DNA of 64,000 nt from Chryseobacterium endalhagicum (GTDB lineage Bacteria; Bacteroidota; Bacteroidia; Flavobacteriales; Weeksellaceae), in assembly GCF_016745235.1 (NCBI RefSeq), contig NZ_JAELVM010000003.1, positions 310,001 through 374,000 on the forward strand, in the 5' to 3' direction. Positions 24,317-32,750 of this stretch are shown here, one piece after another. Both the position numbers and the translations under genes were made by a program. The notes beneath the pieces are model-generated. The model was not told where the DNA came from and searched no databases. It saw nothing but the letters and a program-made list of their open reading frames with translations. Each line of letters opens with the position of its first letter. Positions within the stretch are counted from its first letter, which is position 1.

Positions 24317-27014
24317 TTTCGCGTTATTTGTTGTCGTTCTGCTGTATCTGGCCCTTTTGTTCCTGGTTGCCCACCTGGCAGAAAAGAAGAGGAGCAAACG
24401 GTGGATCAACAATCCTTACATTTATGCATTGTCTCTGGCGGTCTACTGTACAGCCTGGACTTATTACGGAAGCATTGGTGTTGCGGCCACAAGCGGACTG
24501 AACTATCTTCCCATTTACATCGGGCCTATCATGATTATCCCGGCCTGGATCTATATCAACACAAGGATTGTAAGGATTTCAAGGATTAACAAAATCAGCA
24601 GTCTGGCGGATTTTATTTCTTTAAGATACGGAAACAGCAGAAGTTTCAGTGCTATGATCACGATTGTCTGTTTACTGGCTATCGTTCCTTATATCGGGCT
24701 TCAAATCAAAGCGATTTCTGAGACTTTTCATCTGGTTACCGAAACGCCCATGTCTCAAAATATACTGACGGACAATGCAACGTTCGTGGTTGTTTTAATT
24801 GCTTTATTTTCATCCTATTACGGCACAAGATACGTAGATGCTTCGGAAAAACGTCTGGGAATTATTTCAGCGATTGCTTTGGAGAGTTTTTTAAAGCTGT
24901 TCTTCATCATCATTCTGGGAATATTCGTCATTTATTTTGTTTTCGACGGATTTTCGGATATTTATGAAAAGGCGAGCAAATTTGAAGATTTTAAACAAAA
25001 AAATACATTCAACGGAATTGAAGGTGCCATGAACTGGATGGTTCTATGTATGATTTCAGCCACAGCGATCTGTATTCTGCCGAGACAGTTCCATACAGCC
25101 ATTATCGAGAATCGTCAGGAGAAGCACATCAGAACAGCGATCTGGTTTTTTCCGCTGTACTTACTGATCTTCACCATATTTATCTTCCCGATTGCATGGG
25201 GCGGAAGGCTTATTTTTGACGGTCAGAATGTGAATCCGGAGTTCTACTCTATCCTGATTCCGCAGCATTTTGGCAATACTTTAATTACGGTTTTTGTATT
25301 TCTTGGCGGCCTGAGCTCATGCATTTCCATGGTTATTATTTCCGCCATTACCCTATCCATCATGCTTTCCAACAACCTCATCATTCCTTACGGTTTACTG
25401 GGGAAATTCAAGTCCGACAACGAGGTTCAGAATACTAGAAACATCACGAATATCAGGAAATTCAGCATCTTCGCCCTGATCATCATGGCTTTTGTTTTCT
25501 ATAAATATTTCATCCTGAAAACGTCGCTGGATTCCGTAGGACTGATCTCTTTTGTTGTCATTGCGCAGCTGGCTCCTTCCTTTTTCGGGGCTATTTTCTG
25601 GAGAAGAGGCAGTTATAAAGGTGCTGTAGCAGGACTTCTCGCGGGACTGGCGATCTGCTATTTCGGGCTGATTATTCCGCAGTATTATTTCTCTTACAAT
25701 CAGGAATTCAAAGGAGTGATCCGGGAAATGTATGATGCTTTTGCGTTTTTCAACATCCCTTTTCTGAGCAGAATATCCCAGATTTTTTTCTGGTCTATTT
25801 TTGTGAATACAACCCTGTTTGCCATTATTTCTGTGAGTGTGAAAGGAAATTACAGGGAAAGAAATTTCGCAGAACTGTATGTTGACATCGACAAATACAT
25901 TCAAAACCACGAAAATGCTTTTATCTGGCGCGGAACCGCTTATATTTCTGACATTAAGAATATTCTTGAAAGATTTCTGGGCAAAAACAAAACGGAACAG
26001 GCCTTAAGAATCTTTAATTTAAAATATAATATTGATTCTAAAACCGAAACAGCGGATTCAAGGTTCATCAAGTTCTCGGAAAACCTTCTGGCGGGAAGAA
26101 TCGGAACGGCATCAGCAAAAATATTGATTGAAGGCGTGACGAAGGAGGATAAAATATCTTTAAAGGAAGTTTTAAATATTCTGGAGGAATCTAAAGAAAA
26201 TATTACACTCAATAAAAAATTAACGGAACAGTCTGAGGAATTACAAAAGCTTTCTGATGATCTCAGAACAGCGAATGAAAACCTGATTGTCAAAGACCGT
26301 CAGAAAGACGATTTCCTTGATTCCGTTGCCCATGAATTGAGAACCCCGATCACCGCCATCCGTTCTGCGGGAGAAATTCTGGCAGACGATGATGATATTC
26401 CAACGGATATTAAACAGGAATTTTTAAACAATATCATCACGGAATCTGACAGATTGAGCGAGATCATCAATGACATTCTTTATCTTGACAAGCTGGAACA
26501 CGGGGAAATTGCTTTAAATATCGGTGAGAACAACATTTTGGAAACCTTCAAAAAAGCGTTAAATCCATTGCTCCATCTGATTCAGCAGAAAAGCATTCAT
26601 TTAAGTGAAGTGAATTTGTTGAACAGAACATTATTTGACTATGATGAAGCAAGAATGATCCAATTGTTTCAGAATATCCTCGGAAATGCTTTAAAATTCA
26701 CCGATGATCAGGGAACCATACAAACCAAACTGTCTGATAAGGAAGATCAACTGACCATCTCCATTTTCAATACCGGAAGACACATTCCTGAAGAAGATCT
26801 GGAAATGATTTTTGATAAGTTTTACCAATCCAAAAACCAGAATATTTTAAAACCTACAGGGAGCGGACTCGGACTGGCTATTTCCAGAAAGATCGTACAG
26901 GCGCACAGCGGGACCATACACGCGGAAAACAGCGGCCTGGGCGTCACTTTTACGATACGCATACCTTACAACATACTACAAAAGATTATAAATGAAGTTG
27001 AACAAAACCAATAA
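24306..27014 (+). CDS. sodium/solute-symporter-like sensor histidine kinase (CbrA/CrbS type)
   Basis: A 902-residue fusion. The first ~500 residues are a multi-helix sodium:solute symporter module (ending around 'FFWSIFVNTTLFAIISVSV'), followed by a linker with a coiled coil (LNKKLTEQSEELQKLSDDL) and a kinase core. The H-box is DSVAHELRTPITAIR with phosphorylatable His676; the N-box is NILGNALKF, G-boxes are GSGLGLAISRKIV. CrbS/CbrA-class proteins couple a solute-binding symporter to signalling and control acetyl-CoA synthetase or carbon use in proteobacteria. Here acs lies three genes downstream, which supports an acetate or short-carboxylate signal. No PAS domain seen. Confidence 0.88.
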   Translation: MMSSFALFVVVLLYLALLFLVAHLAEKKRSKRWINNPYIYALSLAVYCTAWTYYGSIGVAATSGLNYLPIYIGPIMIIPAWIYINTRIVRISRINKISSLADFISLRYGNSRSFSAMITIVCLLAIVPYIGLQIKAISETFHLVTETPMSQNILTDNATFVVVLIALFSSYYGTRYVDASEKRLGIISAIALESFLKLFFIIILGIFVIYFVFDGFSDIYEKASKFEDFKQKNTFNGIEGAMNWMVLCMISATAICILPRQFHTAIIENRQEKHIRTAIWFFPLYLLIFTIFIFPIAWGGRLIFDGQNVNPEFYSILIPQHFGNTLITVFVFLGGLSSCISMVIISAITLSIMLSNNLIIPYGLLGKFKSDNEVQNTRNITNIRKFSIFALIIMAFVFYKYFILKTSLDSVGLISFVVIAQLAPSFFGAIFWRRGSYKGAVAGLLAGLAICYFGLIIPQYYFSYNQEFKGVIREMYDAFAFFNIPFLSRISQIFFWSIFVNTTLFAIISVSVKGNYRERNFAELYVDIDKYIQNHENAFIWRGTAYISDIKNILERFLGKNKTEQALRIFNLKYNIDSKTETADSRFIKFSENLLAGRIGTASAKILIEGVTKEDKISLKEVLNILEESKENITLNKKLTEQSEELQKLSDDLRTANENLIVKDRQKDDFLDSVAHELRTPITAIRSAGEILADDDDIPTDIKQEFLNNIITESDRLSEIINDILYLDKLEHGEIALNIGENNILETFKKALNPLLHLIQQKSIHLSEVNLLNRTLFDYDEARMIQLFQNILGNALKFTDDQGTIQTKLSDKEDQLTISIFNTGRHIPEEDLEMIFDKFYQSKNQNILKPTGSGLGLAISRKIVQAHSGTIHAENSGLGVTFTIRIPYNILQKIINEVEQNQ

Positions 27015-27020
27015 CCATCT

Positions 27021-27383
27021 ATGAGAAAGATCATTATTGCCGATGACGAACACAAAATATTAATGTCGCTGGAATACAGCTTTAAGAAAAACGGCTACGA
27101 CGTTTACATTGCCAGAGACGGAACAGAAGTTCTGGACTTCCTGAAAACCATGGTTCCTGATGTAATTCTTCTGGATATCATGATGCCGAATCTGGATGGA
27201 TATAGCACCCTGGAGGCCATCAAAGAAGATGAAAGACTCAAAGAGACAAAAGTCATCTTCCTGAGCGCAAAAAACAACCCGAAAGACATTGAAAAAGGAT
27301 TAAAAATGGGCGCTGATGCGTATGTAACGAAGCCGTATTCCATTAAAAAGCTGATGCAGCAGATTGAGGAGATGTTTGGGTAG
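27021..27383 (+). CDS. stand-alone response-regulator receiver protein
   Basis: A 120-residue CheY-like receiver with the acidic pair in IIIADDEH, phosphoacceptor Asp52 (LLDIMMPN), Ser82 (FLSAK) and Lys104 (YVTKPYS). It ends right after the receiver, so there is no DNA-binding output domain. It starts 7 bp after the kinase stop and is surely its partner. In CrbS/CrbR systems the regulator carries a LuxR HTH; here another protein or a further phosphotransfer must provide output. Confidence 0.93.
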   Translation: MRKIIIADDEHKILMSLEYSFKKNGYDVYIARDGTEVLDFLKTMVPDVILLDIMMPNLDGYSTLEAIKEDERLKETKVIFLSAKNNPKDIEKGLKMGADAYVTKPYSIKKLMQQIEEMFG

Positions 27384-27736
27384 GAGATTTCAGATTTTAG
27401 ACATCAGATTCCAAATATCAGACTCCAGACTTACAACCGGAGTGTTGAATTAAAGCTAAAAACTGTGTGGACATCCTTGGCAAGGTTTAAAACCTTGCCA
27501 AGGATAGGAAAATTCAGACTTACCACTGAAAATACCGGATAGTAGATTAAAAACAAGACTCAGTCATTGCGAGCAAAGCGAAGCAATCTCTTAATGTACT
27601 TAACTTCTAAATGAATCTTAATCTTTTTAAAACCATTAAGATTTTATTTAAGTGGTTTAGACTATTAAGTTTCAGCATTGCTTTTAAGGGATTACAGACC
27701 TTCCGCAAAAACAAAACATGAAACACAAAAATTAAT
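27384..27736. repeat. gene-free stretch with four kinds of repeat
   Basis: 353 bp holding: CAGACATCAGATTCCAAATA-type words (27392-27431); a 33-bp perfect palindrome (27473-27505); CATTGCGAGCAAAGCGAAGC (27567-27586), a word common between bacterial genes; and an ACCATTAAG element (27600-27700). No promoter for the downstream ligase could be assigned. Confidence 0.6.
27473..27505. repeat. 33-bp perfect palindrome, copy 2
   Basis: ATCCTTGGCAAGGTTT, one central base, then its exact complement. Identical to 39209-39241. Confidence 0.88.
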
Positions 27737-29623
27737 ATGGACGCAGATATTTTATTTAAACAAAGCATAGAAGACAAAGAAAACTTCTGGAAAGAACAGG
27801 CCGGAGAAATCCGGTGGTTTGAATTTCCCGGACAGATTCTTTCCAAAGATAAAAATGAGTATGCACAATGGTTCTCCGACGGAAAACTCAATATGTGCTA
27901 TTTGTGCATCGACAGGCATATTGAAGACGGTTTTGGAGACGAGACCGCCATTATTTATGACTCTCCGGTAACCCATCAGAAAAGGGCCTATACTTTTAAT
28001 CAGGCTCAGGAGGAAATTTCAAAATTTGCCGGAGGACTTGCCTCCTTAGGTTTACAAAAAGGCGACACTGCTGTGATCTATATGCCGATGATCCCGCAGA
28101 CGCTTTTCGCAATGCTGGCCTGCGCAAGAATCGGAGTGATTCACAATGTGGTTTTCGGAGGTTTTGCTCCGCATGAGCTGGTGGTAAGAATCGACGACTG
28201 CAAGCCAAAAGCTTTAATCACCGCAACCGCAGGTGTGGAAATCGCAAAGAGAATTCCTTATCTGCCGCTTGTAGAAAAAGCCATTGAACTGGCACAGGAT
28301 AAGGTTGATAACATCATTGTTTACAACAGAAAACTGGTAGACAATCAACATGAAATGTTTGACGGCCTGATCGATTATGAAGAACTGGTTCAAAAATCAG
28401 CGCCCGCAGACTGTGTTTCCGTAGAATCAACTCATCCGCTGTATCTGCTTTACACTTCCGGAACTACCGGAAAACCCAAAGGCATTGTACGGGATACGGG
28501 AGGATACGCGACTGCTTTAAAGTTTTCCATGAAATACATTTACGGAGTAGAACCCGGAGAAACCTATTGGGCAGCCTCGGATTTTGGATGGGCAGTCGGA
28601 CACAGCTTCAGTGTTTACGGACCGCTTATCAACCGGAATACAACAATTATTTTTGAAGGAAAACCCATTATGACACCGGACGCAGGAACTTTCTGGAGAA
28701 TTATTTCAGAATATAAAGTTTCTGTGATGTTTACCGCTCCTACCGCCATCAGAGCGATTAAAAAAGAAGATCCAAACGGAGAACTGGTTAAAAAATACGA
28801 TCTGTCTCATTTCAAGAAACAGTTTCTGGCAGGGGAAAGATGTGATGTAGCCACTTTGGACTGGTTTGCAGAACACATCGGAGTTCCTGCTATTGATCAC
28901 TGGTGGCAGACCGAGTCCGGATGGCCCATGCTGGGACTGATGACTTTTAACGAGGATTACAAAATTAAAAGAGCTTCTGCCGGAAAACCCATTCCGGGAT
29001 ATGACATCAAGATCTTTGATGAGAACGGATATGAACTTGACGCGCATCAGGAAGGTTATTTAATCATCAAACTTCCACTTCCCCCCGGAGCGCTTTTGGG
29101 CATCTGGAATGATAATGAACGTTTCCAGAGCAGCTATCTTTCGCAGTATAAAGGTTATTATTTCTCGGGAGACGGCGCTATTCGCGATGAAGACGGCTAT
29201 ATTTTCATAACCGGAAGGGTTGATGATGTTATTAACGTTGCCGGACACCGGCTTTCTACCTCGGAAATGGAGGAAATTGTATCTTCCCACCCCGATGTTG
29301 CAGAATGTGCCGTTGTAGGAATTGATGATGAGCTTAAAGGCCAGGTTCCTTTTGCTGCGGTTGTCTTAAAAAATGGCTCGGCAATTACTGAAGAAGATAT
29401 TGAAAAAGATATTATCAGAATGGTCCGGGAGAAGATTGGTGCCGTAGCTTTTTTAAAGAATGCAATGGTTGTCAAACGCTTACCGAAAACCAGGTCCGGA
29501 AAAATCCTGAGAAAGCTGATCAGAACACTGCTGGATGGAAAGGATTTCCAGATTCCGTCTACGATAGATGATGAAAAAATCATTGAAGAAATTCAGGAAA
29601 AAATTGATGAATACAGGGCTTAA
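27737..29623 (+). CDS. prpE: propionyl-CoA synthetase-like AMP-forming CoA ligase
   Basis: A 628-residue adenylate-forming enzyme of the acetyl/propionyl-CoA synthetase group. The P-loop YTSGTTGKPKGIVRDTGGYA carries the RDTGGYA tail typical of PrpE, and WWQTESGWPM and the C-terminal KTRSGKILRK (catalytic/acetylatable Lys) are present. It activates a short-chain acid to its CoA ester; propionate is favoured over acetate because of the PrpE-type motif and because a second ligase (Acs) follows. About 350 bp of repeats separate it from the receiver gene. Confidence 0.85.
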   Translation: MDADILFKQSIEDKENFWKEQAGEIRWFEFPGQILSKDKNEYAQWFSDGKLNMCYLCIDRHIEDGFGDETAIIYDSPVTHQKRAYTFNQAQEEISKFAGGLASLGLQKGDTAVIYMPMIPQTLFAMLACARIGVIHNVVFGGFAPHELVVRIDDCKPKALITATAGVEIAKRIPYLPLVEKAIELAQDKVDNIIVYNRKLVDNQHEMFDGLIDYEELVQKSAPADCVSVESTHPLYLLYTSGTTGKPKGIVRDTGGYATALKFSMKYIYGVEPGETYWAASDFGWAVGHSFSVYGPLINRNTTIIFEGKPIMTPDAGTFWRIISEYKVSVMFTAPTAIRAIKKEDPNGELVKKYDLSHFKKQFLAGERCDVATLDWFAEHIGVPAIDHWWQTESGWPMLGLMTFNEDYKIKRASAGKPIPGYDIKIFDENGYELDAHQEGYLIIKLPLPPGALLGIWNDNERFQSSYLSQYKGYYFSGDGAIRDEDGYIFITGRVDDVINVAGHRLSTSEMEEIVSSHPDVAECAVVGIDDELKGQVPFAAVVLKNGSAITEEDIEKDIIRMVREKIGAVAFLKNAMVVKRLPKTRSGKILRKLIRTLLDGKDFQIPSTIDDEKIIEEIQEKIDEYRA

Positions 29624-29682
29624 GCCATAAATTAAACATATATTTAATATTAATAAAATTCAAATTTCAAAAACGAAGGGAT

Positions 29683-31590
29683 ATGAGAAATTACTTAATT
29701 GAAGATCTGCCGCATTATTTTGAAGAGTATAAAAAGTCTATCAAAAATCCTAAAAAATTCTGGGACAAGATAGCCGACCAAAATTTTGTATGGTACCAAA
29801 GATGGAGCAAGGTGGTTAAGTATGACATGAATGAAGCCAAAATCACATGGTTCAAAAATGCGAAGTTAAATATTACCAAAAACTGCATCGACAGACATTT
29901 GGCCGTAAGAGGTGAAAAAACAGCAATCATCTGGGAACCCAACGACCCTAAAGAAGAAGCACAGCATATTTCCTACAACGAACTTTACAACCGGGTGAAT
30001 AAAACAGCCAATGTTTTGCGCGAAATGGGAATTGAAAAAGGCGACAGGGTCTGCATCTACCTTCCGATGATTCCTGAACTGGCTGTAACAATGCTGGCCT
30101 GCGCGAAATTAGGCGCTGTACATTCCGTTATTTTTGCCGGATTTTCTGCTTCTGCCGTTGCTTCAAGGGTAAATGACTGTGGTGCTAAAATGGTCATCAC
30201 ATCAGACGGAAGTTACAGAGGAAACAAAGTTCTGGATCTGAAAAGTATCGTGGATGAAGCTTTGGAAAAAACACCCACCGTAGAATCTGTCCTGGTAGTG
30301 AAAAGAACGCACAACGAGATCAAGATGAAAGAAGGCAGAGACCACTGGCTGGCTGAGCTTTACGAAAAAGCATCTGCCGATTTTGTCACAGTCATTATGG
30401 ATGCCGAAGATCCGCTTTTCATTCTGTACACGTCCGGTTCTACAGGAAAACCTAAAGGAATGCTTCACACTTCCGCCGGTTACATGGTGTACACTGCCTA
30501 TACGTTCAAAAATGTATTTAATTATAAAGAAAATGATATTTACTGGTGTACCGCAGACATCGGATGGATCACAGGACATTCCTACATTTTGTACGGACCG
30601 CTTCTGAACGGAGCAACCACCGTTATTTTTGAAGGCGTACCTACCTATCCTGAACCGGACCGTTTCTGGGAAGTAATTGAAAAACATAAAATCACCCAGT
30701 TCTACACCGCTCCTACCGCCATCCGCTCATTAGCCAAAGAAAGCTCAGAATGGGTAGACAAACATGACCTGAGCACTTTGAAAGTGATTGGTTCTGTAGG
30801 TGAACCCATCAACGAAGAAGCATGGCACTGGTTCAATGACCATGTCGGAAAGAAAAAATGTCCGGTAGTAGATACCTGGTGGCAGACGGAAACAGGAGGA
30901 ATTATGATCTCCCCGCTTCCATTTGTGACTCCAACCAAACCTACCTACGCTACGCTTCCACTCCCGGGAATCCAACCTGTGCTGATGGATGATAAACGCA
31001 ATGAAATCACCGGAAATCAGGTGACAGGAAACCTCTGCATCCGTTTTCCATGGCCGGGCATCGCAAGAACGATCTGGGGCGACCATCAAAGATACAAGGA
31101 AACCTATTTCAGTGCTTTCCCTGGAAAATATTTCACTGGTGACGGTGCATTGAGGGATGAAGTGGGATATTACAGAATTACAGGCCGTGTGGATGATGTG
31201 ATCATTGTTTCCGGACATAATTTAGGAACAGCTCCAATTGAAGACAGTATCAATGAGCATCCGGCGGTTGCAGAATCTGCTATCGTAGGTTACCCTCACG
31301 ACATCAAAGGAAATGCTTTATACGGCTTTGTGATCTTAAAAGAAACCGGAGAAGGCCGTGACAAGGAAAACCTTAAGAAAGAGATCAACCAGCTTATTGC
31401 AGACCAGATAGGGCCAATTGCCAAGCTGGATAAGATACAGTTTGTTTCCGGACTTCCTAAGACACGTTCCGGGAAGATTATGCGTAGAATCTTAAGAAAA
31501 ATTGCGGAAGGAGACTTTAGTAATTTCGGAGATATTTCTACCTTATTGAATCCTGAAATTGTGGAGGAAATTAAAAATGAAAGGATATAA
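29683..31590 (+). CDS. acs: acetyl-CoA synthetase
   Basis: A 635-residue AMP-forming acetate:CoA ligase. Motifs: LYTSGSTGKPKGMLHTSAGY (P-loop), VDTWWQTETGGIMI, TGDGALRDEVGYYRITGR and PKTRSGKIMRRILRK with the conserved C-terminal Lys. It makes acetyl-CoA from acetate, CoA and ATP. It starts 59 bp after prpE and is followed by a strong terminator, closing the carboxylate block. In CrbS/CrbR organisms acs is the main target of the symporter-type kinase; here both are in one block. Confidence 0.95.
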   Translation: MRNYLIEDLPHYFEEYKKSIKNPKKFWDKIADQNFVWYQRWSKVVKYDMNEAKITWFKNAKLNITKNCIDRHLAVRGEKTAIIWEPNDPKEEAQHISYNELYNRVNKTANVLREMGIEKGDRVCIYLPMIPELAVTMLACAKLGAVHSVIFAGFSASAVASRVNDCGAKMVITSDGSYRGNKVLDLKSIVDEALEKTPTVESVLVVKRTHNEIKMKEGRDHWLAELYEKASADFVTVIMDAEDPLFILYTSGSTGKPKGMLHTSAGYMVYTAYTFKNVFNYKENDIYWCTADIGWITGHSYILYGPLLNGATTVIFEGVPTYPEPDRFWEVIEKHKITQFYTAPTAIRSLAKESSEWVDKHDLSTLKVIGSVGEPINEEAWHWFNDHVGKKKCPVVDTWWQTETGGIMISPLPFVTPTKPTYATLPLPGIQPVLMDDKRNEITGNQVTGNLCIRFPWPGIARTIWGDHQRYKETYFSAFPGKYFTGDGALRDEVGYYRITGRVDDVIIVSGHNLGTAPIEDSINEHPAVAESAIVGYPHDIKGNALYGFVILKETGEGRDKENLKKEINQLIADQIGPIAKLDKIQFVSGLPKTRSGKIMRRILRKIAEGDFSNFGDISTLLNPEIVEEIKNERI

Positions 31591-31615
31591 TTAAATTTCA
31601 AATAACATATTGTGG

Positions 31616-31639
31616 AACGGGCTTTAGCCCGTTTTTTTT
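31616..31639 (+). terminator. intrinsic terminator after acs
   Basis: AACGGGC and GCCCGTT pair around TTTA and are followed by a T run to 31639. A sister hairpin AATGGGC...GCCCATT at 31731-31748 has both arms changed in step and no long T run. Confidence 0.9.
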
Positions 31640-31640
31640 G

Positions 31641-32273
31641 TAAAATAAAAAGAAATAAAAACACATTTGTGATTCCGAGAACCTCAGATCATTTACCGAA
31701 CCACTAAACCCGACAAATATATTCAATAGGAATGGGCTTTAGCCCATTTTAAATATTAAACGTTAAACATTGAACCATTAAGTTGAATGAAGGGATTAAG
31801 AATAATTAAGGGAAAATTTAAAGATTTTTTAAGCAGTACATATTAAAGCAAAGCTCAATCTTAATATTCTTAAAACCTTAAACAACCTTAACGGTTCATT
31901 TTTATCTTTTCTCTTTTTTTAACCACAGATGGCTCAGATAAACACAGATGATTGAGCATATGCATTCCTGTATTAAAAAAAAACGAGTACCACAAAAATC
32001 TTTGATTTTTTAAAAACTTAAGTATTCTATTTAAATTTAACTAAAGTGTAAAAAACTTTTACCCCTTTTGTGCTTAAATTAAAATTCGATTTGATTTTGT
32101 TTAGAACTTACATTTTGAGCATTGATAAAATTAAACACACGTTCAATAGACATTCTCATATATTTTAACATTATATTATAGATAAAATATTAATTGCTAA
32201 ATTTTATTAAATATTTATTAACGATATTAAAAAATATTTATTATCTTTAAGTACAATTTAAAAACTATTGCTT
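31641..32273. repeat. gene-free stretch between acs and the 32274 gene
   Basis: About 630 bp. It contains the AATGGGCTTTAGCCCATT hairpin (31731-31748), an ACCATTAAG...CTTAACGGTT inverted element (about 31755-31895), a CACAGATGGCTCAGATAAAC word (31925-31944) of a type common in bacterial spacers, and then very AT-rich DNA. TATCTTTAAG near 32240 may be the -7 element of the next gene. No ORF or RNA gene recognised. Confidence 0.55.
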
Positions 32274-32639
32274 ATGTCAAATATATTAGCTGGATTATTT
32301 GCACATCACAGCGATTACAAAAAGCTTGAAGCCGATCTGGAAAATTCAGGATTTGAAAATTCAGATTACATAGTATATCTAAAAAACGGCTCTGATACCT
32401 CTCAGTACCTCGCGAGTGTTGCGGTAAAAGATAATAACCAAACTGATGGTGCCCGGAATATTTTCAGCCAAAATTCAGTACTGAAGACCTATCTATTTGA
32501 GAATATGGGTATTGAACATGCAAACTACGATAATATCAAAAGATTTATCGATGCCAGAAACAGAGCCGAAATCCATAACAGCCCCGATGTGAAAATAAAG
32601 GCATCAAGCAGCGGCATGGATTCAGAAGTGAAATTCTGA
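32274..32639 (+). CDS. small soluble protein of unknown function
   Basis: A 121-residue protein starting MSNILAGLFAHHSDYKKLEA. No signal peptide or membrane segment. The first ~50 residues (a helix, then a beta strand DYIVYLKN) faintly resemble the N-terminal domain of GSP17M/YflT-type stress proteins, but this is only an impression. It is preceded by an AT-rich promoter region with TATCTTTAAG, and followed directly by an intrinsic terminator, so it is a single-gene unit. Function unknown. Confidence 0.65.
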   Translation: MSNILAGLFAHHSDYKKLEADLENSGFENSDYIVYLKNGSDTSQYLASVAVKDNNQTDGARNIFSQNSVLKTYLFENMGIEHANYDNIKRFIDARNRAEIHNSPDVKIKASSSGMDSEVKF

Positions 32640-32665
32640 TAAAAACATAAAACCTAATAACCGGG

Positions 32666-32693
32666 AATCCGCAGAGCGTTCTGCGGATTTTTT
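32666..32693 (+). terminator. intrinsic terminator after the 32274 gene
   Basis: AATCCGCAGA and TCTGCGGATT pair around GCGT, followed by T. The same 10-bp stem is used at 56292-56314. Confidence 0.9.
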
Positions 32694-32750
32694 ATGTTTG
32701 AAAAGTTTAAAAATTTTCGTATTTTCGTTTAATTATAGGCATTAGCACAA

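Noticed and set aside
30202..31218. Long minus-strand ORFs over acs
   Set aside because: They are the antisense of a conserved enzyme and lack promoter or family features.
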